DNA of 64,000 nt from contig JAIUNI010000013.1 of the NCBI GenBank assembly GCA_020161935.1, positions 62,001-126,000 of the forward strand. The letters run 5' to 3'. This document shows positions 7,685 through 17,460 of this stretch, one piece after another. The stretch is from Chloroflexota bacterium. GTDB lineage: Bacteria > Chloroflexota > Anaerolineae > Aggregatilineales > Phototrophicaceae. Positions within the stretch are counted from its first letter, which is position 1, and each line of letters starts with the position of its first letter. A program made the position numbers and the translations under genes. The notes beneath the pieces were generated by a model that saw only the letters and a program-made list of their open reading frames with translations, was not told where the DNA came from and ran no database searches.

Positions 7685-9313
7685 ATGAAAACCGCCCTCA
7701 CGCTGCTGCTGACCCTCGTCCTCTTATGCTCCGGCATCACCCACGCACAGGACGCTGCGCCCACTGCTGACGATGACTACCTGCGTTCATCCCGCTTCGG
7801 CATCAACCATGTCAGTGGTGTGGAAGAAATTACGCCCGACAGCCGCTACCAGAAGGCACTCGAACTTGGTGCTGGTTGGAACCGCTGGCCGATTTATTGG
7901 GATCGTGTCGAAACCCAGTCCGGCACGTTCGACTGGAAAGGTTACGACCGCCTCGTCATGGCGGATTTAGCGCAGGGTTTCAACATCAACGCCATCCTGC
8001 TTGGCCGCCCCGCCTTCTATGCTGACGGTGATCGCATCAAAGGGCTGCAAGAACCAATCTTCGCCGATGGCAGTGATACACCAAGTCAGGGCAAAAAACT
8101 CAACCCGAAAAATTATTGGGTCAACTTCGTCCAGAAAGTCGTGCAGCGGTATAAACCGGCTGGCAACCTCGCCCACGAACAGGGTTGGACAGACGACAAA
8201 GGCATCCGCATCTGGGAAATCTGGAATGAACCGGATTACACGCCGTTCTGGTCATCCGGCATCATCGACTACGCCCGCCTGCTCAAAACGGCTTACATCG
8301 TCATCAAGCAGGTTGACCCCGACGCGCAGGTGATGTTCGCCGGTTTGCTCTTTGGCACGAATGACAATTGGCTGGCACGTGTACTGGCAATCTACCAGAA
8401 CGACCCGTTCCACGAAGCCTATAACTGGTACATGGATATCGTCGCCATCCACAACTACAGCTACCCGTGGCGCAGCGGTTGGCTGGTGAATGTGGTCGAT
8501 CAAACGCTGATCGCCTACAAACTCAAACGCCCGATCTGGCTGAACGAAAGTGGTGTCCCCGTCTGGGATGATTACCCCGGCCCGCTGTGGGCAAACACGC
8601 CAGAGGAAAAACAGCTCCGCGCCACCAGCCAGCAGCAAGCCGAGTTCTTCATCCAGTCCACCGCCTACGCTTTCTCCGAAGGGGTCAGCACGATCTTCTA
8701 TCACCAGTTGTTTGACGACTGCGGCAACCAACCCGCCGGAACCAACTTCGAGTACCACATCACGCCCGTATGCAGCGGCCCCATATGCAGTGGTGATGCC
8801 TTCGGCCTGTTCCGCAACGAATCGAACGCGGTTTGCTTCAGCCATCACCCGAAACCCGGAACAGCCCGCCCTGTCGCCAAAGCCTACCAGCTCGCCACCG
8901 AAATTTTCGGCACAGGTGAACTCGAAAAGCCAACCGTCACCATCCTCGATAACCGCGCCACACTGATTACCTTCGACCGACCAGCCACCGACCAGCGGAT
9001 GTACGTCGTGTGGAACAACACGCTCGATCCGGTCAGCGTCAAACTGCCGGTTGGTGAAACGCCGCTCGACGTTTACACCATCCACTCGCGCTTCACCCGC
9101 ACGCCGGATAAAAAGGGCTACCTCGAACTGGAACTCCCCACCGCTGGCTGTGATTACTTCCCATTCCTGCAATCACTGGACATCACCGGTGTTGGTGGTC
9201 AAACGTTCATCCTCATCGGGGAACTGCCTGCCGTCACCTCCAAGCTCGAACCGGCAAAACTCGTCCCGCCCGTCACCGCCCCCCGTACGAGATGTGAAAC
9301 GGTTGGTGGATAG
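7685..9313 (+). CDS. Secreted clan GH-A glycoside hydrolase-like protein (GH39/GH5-like)
   Basis: I place the start at the ATG at 7685 because it opens a clean signal peptide, MKTALTLLLTLVLLCSGITHA, followed by a mature start at QDAAPTADDD; the open frame runs back to 7586 but that part is not signal-like. Mature features are those of a TIM-barrel clan GH-A enzyme: GVEEITPDSRYQKALELGAG with WPIYWDRVETQSGTFDW, the acid/base motif IWEIWNEPDY (Glu about residue 182), the sugar-site VAIHNYSYPW, and the nucleophile motif PIWLNESGVP (Glu about residue 288). A small beta-sandwich-like tail follows. It probably acts on an extracellular plant-type glycan, but the substrate cannot be set. It is 83 bp upstream of the GMC oxidoreductase, on the same strand. 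Confidence 0.8.
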   Translation: MKTALTLLLTLVLLCSGITHAQDAAPTADDDYLRSSRFGINHVSGVEEITPDSRYQKALELGAGWNRWPIYWDRVETQSGTFDWKGYDRLVMADLAQGFNINAILLGRPAFYADGDRIKGLQEPIFADGSDTPSQGKKLNPKNYWVNFVQKVVQRYKPAGNLAHEQGWTDDKGIRIWEIWNEPDYTPFWSSGIIDYARLLKTAYIVIKQVDPDAQVMFAGLLFGTNDNWLARVLAIYQNDPFHEAYNWYMDIVAIHNYSYPWRSGWLVNVVDQTLIAYKLKRPIWLNESGVPVWDDYPGPLWANTPEEKQLRATSQQQAEFFIQSTAYAFSEGVSTIFYHQLFDDCGNQPAGTNFEYHITPVCSGPICSGDAFGLFRNESNAVCFSHHPKPGTARPVAKAYQLATEIFGTGELEKPTVTILDNRATLITFDRPATDQRMYVVWNNTLDPVSVKLPVGETPLDVYTIHSRFTRTPDKKGYLELELPTAGCDYFPFLQSLDITGVGGQTFILIGELPAVTSKLEPAKLVPPVTAPRTRCETVGG

Positions 9314-9396
9314 CCACGCACCAGCGCGGAAAACTTGCTATACTCCATAATGAATGGCGGTTGATTATCACCTAATCTATACGATGAACTCACCCT

Positions 9397-11376
9397 ATGC
9401 CTTTTCTAACGCCCGACCAAAAGCACACCCTGACCCTCATTTGCGAGACGTTCGTTCCCGCCCTGCCGCCATCGGATGGCGATAACGCCGCGCTGTTCGG
9501 CCTCGGCGCTGCCGATGTCAACCTTGTGGATATGGTCGAGGAAAATATTCTCGCTGTCACCGACTCCGCCGCCCGCTTCCAGTTACAGCTTATCCTCAAC
9601 CTGATCGAAAGCCGCCTGTTTAACCGCCTCACCGTTGGCATCAGTAAACCCTTCTCCGCCATGCTGCCCGACGAGCGCACCGCCCTGCTGCGGGCATGGG
9701 GCAACAGCCAGTACGCCCCCGCGCGGCAGTGGTTCCAGAGCCTCAAACGGCTGGCGCTGTTCCTGTTTTACGCCGCCATGCCGGATAACCAACCACATCC
9801 CGCGTGGGCGAGCTTTGCCTATCCGGCCCATCCCCCGCGCACCGAACCTGCCACGCCGCCCATCAAACCCCTCGCCATCACCGCACCGACCACGCTCTAC
9901 GCCGATGTGTTGGTGATCGGTTCCGGCGCAGGTGGCGGTGTCGTCGCCGGTGAACTCAGCGCGGCGGGGCAGGATGTCATCGTCGTCGAGAAAGGTGCCT
10001 ATTACGCCGACCACCAGTTCAGCGGGCGTGAACTCGGCAGCCAAAGCCTGTTCGAAAAGCGCGGCCTATTGACCACCGCCGACCTCAGCATGAGCATCCT
10101 CGCGGGGACGACCCTCGGCGGCGGCACGACCATCAACTGGGCGGCATCCCTCCGCACGCCGGAAGATGTGCTTTACGAATGGGAACACGAGTACGGCTTC
10201 ACCGGCGCATCCGGCGAGGCGTTCCAGCACAGCTTGGATGCGGTTCTCAAGCGGCTAAATGTCGAGGCTGAATCCTCGCCGGTCAACGCCACCAACAGCG
10301 CCCTCGACCGTGGCTGCAAGGCGCTCGGCTATGAGGTTTCGCCCATCCCGCGCAACGTCAAAGGCTGCGAGGAATGCGGCTTTTGTAACTTCGGCTGTCC
10401 CTTTGGCGCGAAGCAGGGGACGCTTAAAACCTACCTGCAAGAAGCCCATGAACGCGGCACACGCATCCTCGTCAACGCCCACGTCAACCACCTGCTGATC
10501 GAACGTGGCGCGGCGGTTGGCGCGGCACTCACGGTGCAGTCGGCGGATGGCCTACCGCAGCCCGTGACGATCCGCGCCAAGCGAGTGGTCGTCGCGGCGG
10601 GGGCCATTCACACCCCCGCGCTGCTGCTGCGTTCCGGTCTGACCAACGCCAACATCGGCGCGAACCTGCACCTGCATCCGGTCACCGTCACCTACGGCCT
10701 GTTTGACGAGCCGGTTCTCGGCTGGCAGGGGCCGCCCATGACGCGCCTCAGCCGCCAGTTCGCCAACCTCGACGGTCACGGTTACGGCGTGCGCTTGGAA
10801 ACTGCCCCCGTGCATCCCGGCCTCGCCGCCGCCACCTTCCCGTGGCAGTCCGGCGCGACGCACAAACGCATGATGAGCAGCCTGCCCAACCTCGCGAATA
10901 TCATTACGATCACCCGTGACCGTCACAGCGGGCAGGTGAAGGTCAACGCAGCGGGCGAACCGGTCATCCACTACAAACTGCACCCGTTTGATGCCGCCCA
11001 TATGCTCAAGGGGATGACTGAGTCGCTGCGGGTGCATATCGCCGCTGGCGCGACCGAAGTCTCCAGCCCGCACAACCAGCAGATGCGCTTCCGTCCTGCG
11101 GACGGGGGCAGCCTCGACACGTTCTTAGGGGAAGTGGCCGCCCGTGGCCTGCACCCCAACGCCTACGCCCTGTTCAGCGCCCACCAGATGTCGTCCTGCC
11201 GCATCGGTGGCGACAGCGCGACCGGTGCGCTCGATCCGACCGGCGCGAGCTACGAGGTGCGGAACCTGTACGTGGCGGATGGCAGCGCCCTGCCTACGGC
11301 CAGCGGCGTAAACCCGATGATCTCCATCATGGCGACCGCCCACTTCCTCGCGCAGCACCTTAAAACACGGCTCTAA
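9397..11376 (+). CDS. GMC-family FAD oxidoreductase (long-chain alcohol oxidase-like)
   Basis: 659 residues. Residues 1-150 form the helical N-terminal region seen in fatty-alcohol-oxidase-type members (LTLICETFVPALPPSDGD, LRAWGNSQYAPARQWFQSLK). The FAD Rossmann motif DVLVIGSGAGGGVVAGELS lies near residues 170-188, followed by VVEKG. GTTLGGGTTINWAASLRTP is the GMC signature 1; GCEECGFCNFGCPFGAK is a cysteine-rich segment typical of this branch; the C-terminal GMC_oxred_C has HQMSSCRIGGD and NLYVADGSALPTASGVNPM with the catalytic His/Asn pair. It oxidises an alcohol with FAD. No export signal is apparent. It may work with the preceding hydrolase, but this is only neighbourhood. Confidence 0.88.
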   Translation: MPFLTPDQKHTLTLICETFVPALPPSDGDNAALFGLGAADVNLVDMVEENILAVTDSAARFQLQLILNLIESRLFNRLTVGISKPFSAMLPDERTALLRAWGNSQYAPARQWFQSLKRLALFLFYAAMPDNQPHPAWASFAYPAHPPRTEPATPPIKPLAITAPTTLYADVLVIGSGAGGGVVAGELSAAGQDVIVVEKGAYYADHQFSGRELGSQSLFEKRGLLTTADLSMSILAGTTLGGGTTINWAASLRTPEDVLYEWEHEYGFTGASGEAFQHSLDAVLKRLNVEAESSPVNATNSALDRGCKALGYEVSPIPRNVKGCEECGFCNFGCPFGAKQGTLKTYLQEAHERGTRILVNAHVNHLLIERGAAVGAALTVQSADGLPQPVTIRAKRVVVAAGAIHTPALLLRSGLTNANIGANLHLHPVTVTYGLFDEPVLGWQGPPMTRLSRQFANLDGHGYGVRLETAPVHPGLAAATFPWQSGATHKRMMSSLPNLANIITITRDRHSGQVKVNAAGEPVIHYKLHPFDAAHMLKGMTESLRVHIAAGATEVSSPHNQQMRFRPADGGSLDTFLGEVAARGLHPNAYALFSAHQMSSCRIGGDSATGALDPTGASYEVRNLYVADGSALPTASGVNPMISIMATAHFLAQHLKTRL

Positions 11377-11388
11377 TACCCTCGCTAT

Positions 11389-12195
11389 AAAAGTTGAAAA
11401 TGTTAGAAATGTTGATATTGTTACCCTATGGATTTGACGGCGGATTTAAGGTGACTATTTGCCAAAAACTGCGAAAACTGCAAAAACGACAACCGCGAAA
11501 ATGGTTTTAGTGGCAGATTTGAGGGAGTGAAGTGCCGAAACTGCACCCTAAAGGATTTCCTTCGGTCACAAATTTCTTCAAATTCTTCATTTTCACCCTG
11601 CATTTTTGATGCTGTTGTTGCTGTTAATGCTGTTGAGAATCAGCTCATTTGTCGCAAGTGTCGTCAGTGTCAGAAATGTCAGTTGGCAAATTTGGCGGCA
11701 AAGGCAGCAATGGCAAAGCAGCTTTTAGCAGTTAGCGATTGGCTTTTAGCTCTATACCCCCTTCAGCGGATTGCTTGGCCGATTTTGCGGCAACAATGGT
11801 TATCAGTCTGCTGCTGCAACGTTTGCTGCAAAATAGTTATCAGTCAACAGTTTTCAGTTAACATTCCAATGTAAAAGCACAATATGCGGAATAAGCAGCA
11901 ATAGCGGCAAATGCGGCACGATGATTTGTGCTTATTGTGCATGGTGGGCAGATAAGGTTGTTAAGGTGCGTGTGGGATAAGAAGTGAGGGTTTGCCGGCG
12001 GCACTTCCGGCCCTACAACCAGCCCTTTGAATAGCATATCTGAGTTCGATGTATTTAGGGTGAACATTTGTCAGAACATTTGGTCACTTTTAACGGGTGT
12101 TGGCGTTAACTTTGTAGGGCAGGAAATGGGCGGAGGGGTTGGTGGATGGTTAGAAAACGGTTTGCCGACAAACCTAATTCAAACGTAAGGCATAA
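11389..12195. repeat. Long noncoding dispersed repeat, copy A (about 0.8 kb)
   Basis: The gene-free stretch 11377-12541 is mostly a degenerate long repeat with a collinear relative at 38639-39300. Matched blocks in order: TAAAAGTTGAAAAT (11389), GATGCTGTTG...ATGCTGTTGAGAATC (near 11607), GTCGTCAGTGTCAG and GTCAGTTGGCAAATT (near 11660-11695), GCAACGTTTGCTGCAAAA (11815), CACAATATGCGGAATAAGC (11878), GTTGTTAAGGTGCGTGTGG (11957), GGGTGAACATTTGTCAGAAC (12058) and GTTGGTGGATGGTT (12138). I see no convincing ORF or RNA signature in it. Confidence 0.75.
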
Positions 12196-12335
12196 TAAGT
12201 CGATAGTCAGTAGTCTTTAGTCAATAGATCAATACAAAGACAAATGAGTGATAAATTACCATCTAATAGATAATTTTTTCAAGTTGGAAGTAGCAAGTTA
12301 GTCATTATGCTCGTTTGATTTTTCTCCCCCAAAAC

Positions 12336-12425
12336 CTCACCCCCCATAGTGCCTGCCTTGCGACAAGCTCAGTACGGCACTTACCCTCTCCAATTTGCTG
12401 AGTACAGCTTGGAGAGGGGGAGCAA
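12336..12425. repeat. CTCACCCC...GGGGAG palindromic repeat with nested hairpin
   Basis: CTCACCCC at the left and GGAGAGGGGGAG at the right form an outer inverted pair. Nested inside are AGTGCC/GGCACT arms around a CGACAAGCTCAGTAC loop (12348-12381) and a second hairpin CTCTCCAA/TTGGAGAG. It belongs to the family described at 13981, 16319, 39040 and 55139. Confidence 0.7.
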
Positions 12426-12541
12426 GGGAAAACGATGTGGACGTAACCATGAAACTAGCATAATGACTCAGTTAGAAGTGGCAAGTTAAAAGCAGAGAAA
12501 ATACAAGAGTTGAACCGCAAGATATTAATTGGACATTCGCG

Positions 12542-13117
12542 ATGTATGTTGAGAAGTCGGCAGTTCAACAGAGGCGGGTAATCGGTTGCAAGCGTGTGGG
12601 TGTGATCTTGCTGGTGATTGTGCTGGCGATTCCGGTGGTTTGTTTTGGGAGTATGTGGTTGTTCGCGCGGATTGGCGGCGAGTGGGCGACCGCAGCGGAT
12701 TTGCCTGTGCCACCCGACAGCCAGCTTTTGAGGGTCATATACGAGGATGACTACGCATACCGGAATAAAACCAGTATCTATGGTCATCTATCATCAGCAG
12801 AAGCGCTGCGTGAATGGTTCGATAACGCAGGTATCGCAATGTCGCCTATTCCGCTGAATATGGAAAAGACCAGCTTCATTGCCTATGACAATTACTATGG
12901 AACACCGTCGCCGTTTCATTTAGGCTCGTCATTGAGCCGACTTCATGAGACTGCTTCGCTGTTCACACATGGATGGTTTGAGGACTTCACGGCTGATTGT
13001 CAAGACGTGCGCGTGTACAAAAGCCTCGCACTTGCAGGCGAAGATTTCCCTGATTTACAGTTTGGCAACGCGACTTCGATTTTTGCTATCACCAACTGCT
13101 GGCCGCTTGTGCCTTGA
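12542..13117 (+). CDS. Hypothetical single-pass membrane protein
   Basis: 191 residues, family not recognised. Residues 1-17 are basic and hydrophilic, residues 18-45 form one strong hydrophobic helix (VGVILLVIVLAIPVVCFGSM), and the rest is a soluble, probably extracytoplasmic domain rich in aromatics (VIYEDDYAYRNKTS, FIAYDNYYGTPSPFHLG, FTHGWFEDFTADCQDVRVYK). The end FAITNCWPLVP and the earlier TADCQDV could form a disulfide. It is convergent with the YfhO-family gene, with stops 7 bp apart. Base composition matches the chromosome. The sequence gives no functional clue beyond membrane anchoring. Confidence 0.55.
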   Translation: MYVEKSAVQQRRVIGCKRVGVILLVIVLAIPVVCFGSMWLFARIGGEWATAADLPVPPDSQLLRVIYEDDYAYRNKTSIYGHLSSAEALREWFDNAGIAMSPIPLNMEKTSFIAYDNYYGTPSPFHLGSSLSRLHETASLFTHGWFEDFTADCQDVRVYKSLALAGEDFPDLQFGNATSIFAITNCWPLVP

Positions 13118-13124
13118 CTGACCG

Positions 13125-15449
13125 CTAACGATAGGGCTTCCTGATGAACCACACCACGCTCACCACCAGCCAGCCGACCACCGTCAACGCGAGGCCGAGG
13201 ATCAATGACATCGGGCGGTAAACGAACGTCACGGTATGCTCACCCGCTGGCACACAAACCGCTCTTAACGCCGTGAATGCCCGCGTGATCGACACAGACT
13301 GCCCATCGACCGCCGCTTCCCAACCGGGGTAGTACTGGTCGCTGAGTACCAGCACCCCGCCACCTCCGCCCGTGTTAATCGTCACACTCGTCGGGTGATA
13401 ATCGGTGATCTCAGCCGTGCTGTCGGCGCTGGTCGCGCAGTTCAGCGGGCTGTCGACAATCGCCGTGTTCCGTAACGCTTCCACGTCCTTGTTGATGGTC
13501 TCGCGCACCGCATCGTCATTCGGCTCGACCGTCACGCCGTTGGTGGCGAACCACACACGCGGGAACGGGTCGGTGCGGCGATAATAAATGCCACCCTCGG
13601 CGATGCCGATCAGCTCGAAGTTCTCGCGGTCGTAAGGGGTTTTGGCGAGTAGATACTTTACGCCCACCAGCGTGTTCGCCGCGTTCATCGGGTCGTGCAG
13701 GTCACCCAGCTTTTGCAGTTTATCGAAGGTCGCAATTGGTAGGGGGTCGTAACCAATCACATGCTGATGGCGCGTCACATAACCGCCGTTGTAGGGGCTG
13801 TCTTCAGGGATTTCAAGAACACGCGCATCGGGTGCAGCCTTAATGTTGACTGCCGCGCCTTCCCACAGGCTGTCGCGCCAACCGGCCGTGGTGTTAATAA
13901 GCTGTAGGGGTATGCGCCACGCATCCAAGATCACCACGAACGCCAGCACGGGTAATGCCCATTTCATTACGTCAATGCCAGAACCCCCACCCCGACCCAC
14001 ATCATCAACGTTCGCAGGCTCACTCTGCTGATAGCCCGCAAGCGAGGGAGGGGGTGAAGCATCGCGTGTCCACATGGAAAGGGCGGCCCACAAACCTGCC
14101 AGCACAATACCCGCCGCAGCCAGCGCCCCCGCGACCATCAGCGCCCGTGTGGGCATCGGTTCAACGTGGCTGGCACTGGCGTACCAACCGGAGAAGAACA
14201 CCGACGCGCCGAAAGCAACCAGCATCCCGATAGGCAACCAGCGGGACAAAATCGGTTGAAGGAACTCGCGCCGTTCGTCATCTATCGAATGTTGTAGGGT
14301 GCTGATAAGCAGCGCCAGTAAACCCGCGAGGCCGAACATCACGAAGAACAACGCCCGCCCCGGCGCACGAAAGAACGAGAAGCCCGGTATCCAGCGCACC
14401 ACTATGGGCAGGATCGCCCCTTGCAGCCCGACGCTCATGAGTACGCCCAGAACGATCAGGCCGATGAAGAAGAGGTGTTCACGCCGCAGCCGCCGGAAGG
14501 CCAGCGGGAGCGCCAGTAAGGGGAGTAAACCGACATAGGCGCTGAACTCCTCGTAGAAGTCGCGCCCCCAATAGTAGGTCGGTGCTTGATTGGGGTTGCC
14601 GAACAACCCCGGCAGCGCGAGGCCGAGGAACTGTGCCGGAGGCAGCGCGAAGGAGTTGATAAATTCGATGTCGTTGCTATCGCGTACCGAAAGCCGCGTC
14701 AGTTCCAGCGCCGGAATCAGGAGCGCCGCGCCCAACACCGCGCCGATGATGCCCAGCACGACCAACTGGCGCAGGGCTAACCCGAACGCCCGAACCGTGT
14801 CGTCAGCGGTCATGGTGTGCCAGACGAGCATGACCACCAGCGAGAGGCCGAGATAAAACACCATCGGGGGATGACCGCCGAGCAGCGCCATGCCGAGCGC
14901 CGCGCCAGCCGGTATCGTCGCCAGCCACGTGCCGCGTTTGAGCGCGAAGTGATAACCCGCGACTGCCCATGGTATCCACGCCGCGACCATAATCAGCGTG
15001 TAGTGACCGGCGTAGAAGCGTGTCCCCATCCACTCGCTCATGCCAAAGACCACGCCCGCTAGTAAGCCTGCCGTGTGCGTCGCGCCGAAGCCGCGCATCA
15101 ACCGCGCCATACCCCACGCTGCCAGCCAGACGTGGAAGGCGAGCGCCAAGCCCACGCCGCGATCCGCGCCGATCAGCATAATGAGCCAAGTCGCAGGGTA
15201 AAAGAGTGCCGAGTGCGGGTTGCCGATCAGCGGATGGCCGATGAAGGTGTAGGGATTCCACAGGGGAAGTTCACCCGCTTGTACCATGTCGTGGAGCATA
15301 GTGGTCAGCGGGTAAAACATCGCGCGGAAATCATTCGCGGCCAGCACCTCGCCGTTGGGGGGCAGAACTGCCGGACGCATGAATAACAGGGTCAACAACG
15401 CCAGCACCACCGGAACCCAATACGGGCGGCGCTCGAAAGCCTTTTCCAC
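13125..15449 (-). CDS. YfhO-family multispanning membrane protein
   Basis: 774 residues with about 12 hydrophobic helices: first near residues 9-27, then PLTTMLHDMVQAGELPLWNP and FIGHPLIGNPHSALFYPATW, the characteristic YfhO/GT-C first-loop sequence, then many further helices, an extracytoplasmic segment (residues 510-730) and a last helix before FIRKPYR. YfhO proteins are GT-C-like and in Firmicutes are linked to glycosylation of teichoic acids; here a lipid-linked sugar transfer role is an inference. It overlaps the next gene upstream by one base (translationally coupled GT39). At 13981-14056 a dispersed repeat is read in frame as SLAGYQQSEPANVDDVG inside a loop, an unusual insertion. Confidence 0.82.
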   Translation of the reverse strand: MEKAFERRPYWVPVVLALLTLLFMRPAVLPPNGEVLAANDFRAMFYPLTTMLHDMVQAGELPLWNPYTFIGHPLIGNPHSALFYPATWLIMLIGADRGVGLALAFHVWLAAWGMARLMRGFGATHTAGLLAGVVFGMSEWMGTRFYAGHYTLIMVAAWIPWAVAGYHFALKRGTWLATIPAGAALGMALLGGHPPMVFYLGLSLVVMLVWHTMTADDTVRAFGLALRQLVVLGIIGAVLGAALLIPALELTRLSVRDSNDIEFINSFALPPAQFLGLALPGLFGNPNQAPTYYWGRDFYEEFSAYVGLLPLLALPLAFRRLRREHLFFIGLIVLGVLMSVGLQGAILPIVVRWIPGFSFFRAPGRALFFVMFGLAGLLALLISTLQHSIDDERREFLQPILSRWLPIGMLVAFGASVFFSGWYASASHVEPMPTRALMVAGALAAAGIVLAGLWAALSMWTRDASPPPSLAGYQQSEPANVDDVGRGGGSGIDVMKWALPVLAFVVILDAWRIPLQLINTTAGWRDSLWEGAAVNIKAAPDARVLEIPEDSPYNGGYVTRHQHVIGYDPLPIATFDKLQKLGDLHDPMNAANTLVGVKYLLAKTPYDRENFELIGIAEGGIYYRRTDPFPRVWFATNGVTVEPNDDAVRETINKDVEALRNTAIVDSPLNCATSADSTAEITDYHPTSVTINTGGGGGVLVLSDQYYPGWEAAVDGQSVSITRAFTALRAVCVPAGEHTVTFVYRPMSLILGLALTVVGWLVVSVVWFIRKPYR
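13981..14056. repeat. Nested-hairpin repeat inside the YfhO-family gene
   Basis: ACCCCCACCCCGACC... and GCGAGGGAGGGGGT form the outer arms; the core ACGTTCGCAGGCTCACTC lies at 14008-14025 with partly complementary arms ATCATCA and GCTGAT. The same repeat is intergenic at 39040-39117. Here it keeps the reading frame open. Confidence 0.75.
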
Positions 15450-17437
15450 TACTGCACCTCGATCTCACCAATCGTCGCGAACGGCTGCCCATCCACAGGC
15501 AGCGCTTCATTATCGCCGTACCAGTAGACTTTGACCACTAGCGAATAGCGTCCGGCGGGTAAATCGGGTGGCAGAGTCAGCGTGTGACGGTCGAAGTACA
15601 GGTCATCGGCTGTCCATATGGTTGTCGGTTTATCGGAAGGCGCGCCGTTGTGGTCAACCCGCACTGCACCGGAACTGTCGAGCAGGAACACGCCCACCGA
15701 GTAGTCGAGAGTTGGCTGTGCGGTCACGCTCCACCATAGGTCAATGGGTAGGCGTTCGCCCGTGTGAGCCTGCGTGGGCGCTAAGGCATCGCGGAGGGTG
15801 AACAGGTCGCCGAACTGCCACGATTGAGCATCGAGTATTGGCTTCTCGTACAGCACCATCTGGATCACCGAGTCACCGAAGCGCTGGCGATAATCGGCGT
15901 TCACGGGCAATTCGCGGCGGATCACCGGTTGATAGCCTGCCGTGCCAGAATCGAGCGCGTTCATAATCTGCGGGGCTTGTAACCACTGCACCACCCAGAC
16001 GCGCCGGTGCGAGTCGAGCTGGGGCATGAGCGCGGGTAATAAGTCTTTCTGGTCGGAGTAAATGTCGGCGCGGGTAATCGTCCGCACGATTTCGGCCTCC
16101 GGCAGGACACGCCGCAGTTGGTAGGCAAAGGCGTTGTCATCCCAGCCGGTTTCCAGCACGATCAAATCACCCGCCGCGTAATCCTCCGCCACGATACCGG
16201 CTGCGGTGTCGCTGTCGATGCGCGGTTGAATAACGGTCGGGCTGGCGAGGGTCACTAGCAGCCACGCGCCGAGTAGAAGGTTTGCAGGAGTTACAAGGCG
16301 GGAGGGGCTGAGAGGCTGAACCCTCACCCCTTCCCCCACGTCGGCTACCTTCGCAGGCTCAGTCCGCCGCCAGCCCTCATGGCGAGGGGTTTCAAGCAGG
16401 CTCGCACCGTAACCACAGACTACGACGAGCATTGGCACGAGGAACACCAGCGTCCGACCGGAGAGCAGGTTAAAGCGGTAGCTTAGTATGAACATCGCCA
16501 CCAGCAGCCCCACGCCGCCCAACACCACCGCCCCTTGTTGGGGTAATCGGACGGCATGTATGCCGTCCCTACGAAATTCGGGTTGTGTGGAAGTGTTGTA
16601 TATCGCCCACACGGCCAGCGCCCCCAAACCCAAGAGCAGCGCCCACTGCGTACTGAGCAAGAGTTCGCCGAGCGGGGGGATATTCGCCAGCGTCGCGGCG
16701 TAAGTCCCCGGCAGGTTGCCGATGCCGGTGGTGAGCGTCGGGAATTGAATGGTGGCGATCACCCACAACCACGGCAGGTAGAGAACGGCTGTCACGACCC
16801 ACGCGCCGATTAACCAGAAGAAAGGTTTCTTGTAGCGCGGATGCGTGCCGGTATTTCGCAACCGCCAGCCCCACACTAAGCCGACCACGACCTGCACGGC
16901 TAAGGGGAGCACGGCGAAGTACAACGTGTAAAACGCGGCGGTTAATCCCAAAATATATCCCAACCATTTCCCAAATGTGGGATATTTTTGGAATCGCAGG
17001 AAGCATAACCACGACAGTAGGACGAACAGGACGAACGCGCCGTAGTGCCGCACTTCTTGGCTATAGTAGACGGCAATTGGCAGCACCGCCAAGAGCAGCG
17101 CCGCGTATAACCCTGCCCGCCGACTGAACACATCCGCGCCGATGCGGTAGGCGACGGCCACCGTCAGTAACCCCGCTGCGATACTGATGTAGCGCAGGGC
17201 GAGTGGGCTGTCTCCCGCGAGCGAACGCCAGCCCCACAACGCCGCGAAGTACAGCGGTGGGTGGCGGTCATGGGCGAGGTTATCAAATACGACATCTAAT
17301 TGTGAGCCGTCGGTTGCCCAGATGCTCCAGCCTTCGTCCGTCCACAGCGGCCAACTGCCGACATTGGTGATGCGTGTCGCAGCCGCCAGCAGCAGGATGA
17401 GGACGAGGATGGATAGGTGTCGGGCGTGTTGGGTCAT
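15449..17437 (-). CDS. GT39/PMT-like membrane glycosyltransferase
   Basis: I choose the ATG at 17437 (MTQHARHLSILVLILLLAAA) because the open frame upstream of it overlaps the next gene and is not membrane-like. About 663 residues: helix 1, then the first extracytoplasmic loop with SWPLWTDEGWSIWATDG, whose Asp-Glu is the catalytic/metal site of GT-C PMT-type enzymes, and DRHPPLYFAALWGW; about ten helices follow; the last 220 residues are an extracytoplasmic domain ending in beta-sandwich-like sequence (LPAGRYSLVVKVYWYG). It should transfer a sugar from a polyprenyl-phosphate donor. It is translationally coupled to the YfhO gene. Two dispersed repeats are read in frame (16319-16392 and 16545-16590), giving EGWRRTEPAKVADVGEG and PEFRRDGIHAVRLPQ. 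Confidence 0.82.
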   Translation of the reverse strand: MTQHARHLSILVLILLLAAATRITNVGSWPLWTDEGWSIWATDGSQLDVVFDNLAHDRHPPLYFAALWGWRSLAGDSPLALRYISIAAGLLTVAVAYRIGADVFSRRAGLYAALLLAVLPIAVYYSQEVRHYGAFVLFVLLSWLCFLRFQKYPTFGKWLGYILGLTAAFYTLYFAVLPLAVQVVVGLVWGWRLRNTGTHPRYKKPFFWLIGAWVVTAVLYLPWLWVIATIQFPTLTTGIGNLPGTYAATLANIPPLGELLLSTQWALLLGLGALAVWAIYNTSTQPEFRRDGIHAVRLPQQGAVVLGGVGLLVAMFILSYRFNLLSGRTLVFLVPMLVVVCGYGASLLETPRHEGWRRTEPAKVADVGEGVRVQPLSPSRLVTPANLLLGAWLLVTLASPTVIQPRIDSDTAAGIVAEDYAAGDLIVLETGWDDNAFAYQLRRVLPEAEIVRTITRADIYSDQKDLLPALMPQLDSHRRVWVVQWLQAPQIMNALDSGTAGYQPVIRRELPVNADYRQRFGDSVIQMVLYEKPILDAQSWQFGDLFTLRDALAPTQAHTGERLPIDLWWSVTAQPTLDYSVGVFLLDSSGAVRVDHNGAPSDKPTTIWTADDLYFDRHTLTLPPDLPAGRYSLVVKVYWYGDNEALPVDGQPFATIGEIEVQ
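16319..16392. repeat. Nested-hairpin repeat inside the GT39 gene
   Basis: CCCTCACCCC and GGCGAGGGG form the outer arms; the core ACCTTCGCAGGCTCAGTCC (16347-16365) is bordered by GTCGGC and GCCGCC. Same family as the repeat at 13981-14056, in a coding position and in frame. Confidence 0.7.
16545..16590. repeat. GGACGGCATGTATGCCGTCCCTAC palindrome inside the GT39 gene
   Basis: GGACGGCAT and ATGCCGTCC form a perfect palindrome, followed by CTACGAAATTCGGG. The same unit is intergenic at 26028-26045 and, with changed stem bases, at 57076-57100. It is translated in frame here. Confidence 0.7.
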
Positions 17438-17460
17438 GTGAGGGTTCAATCGGGGGATAC

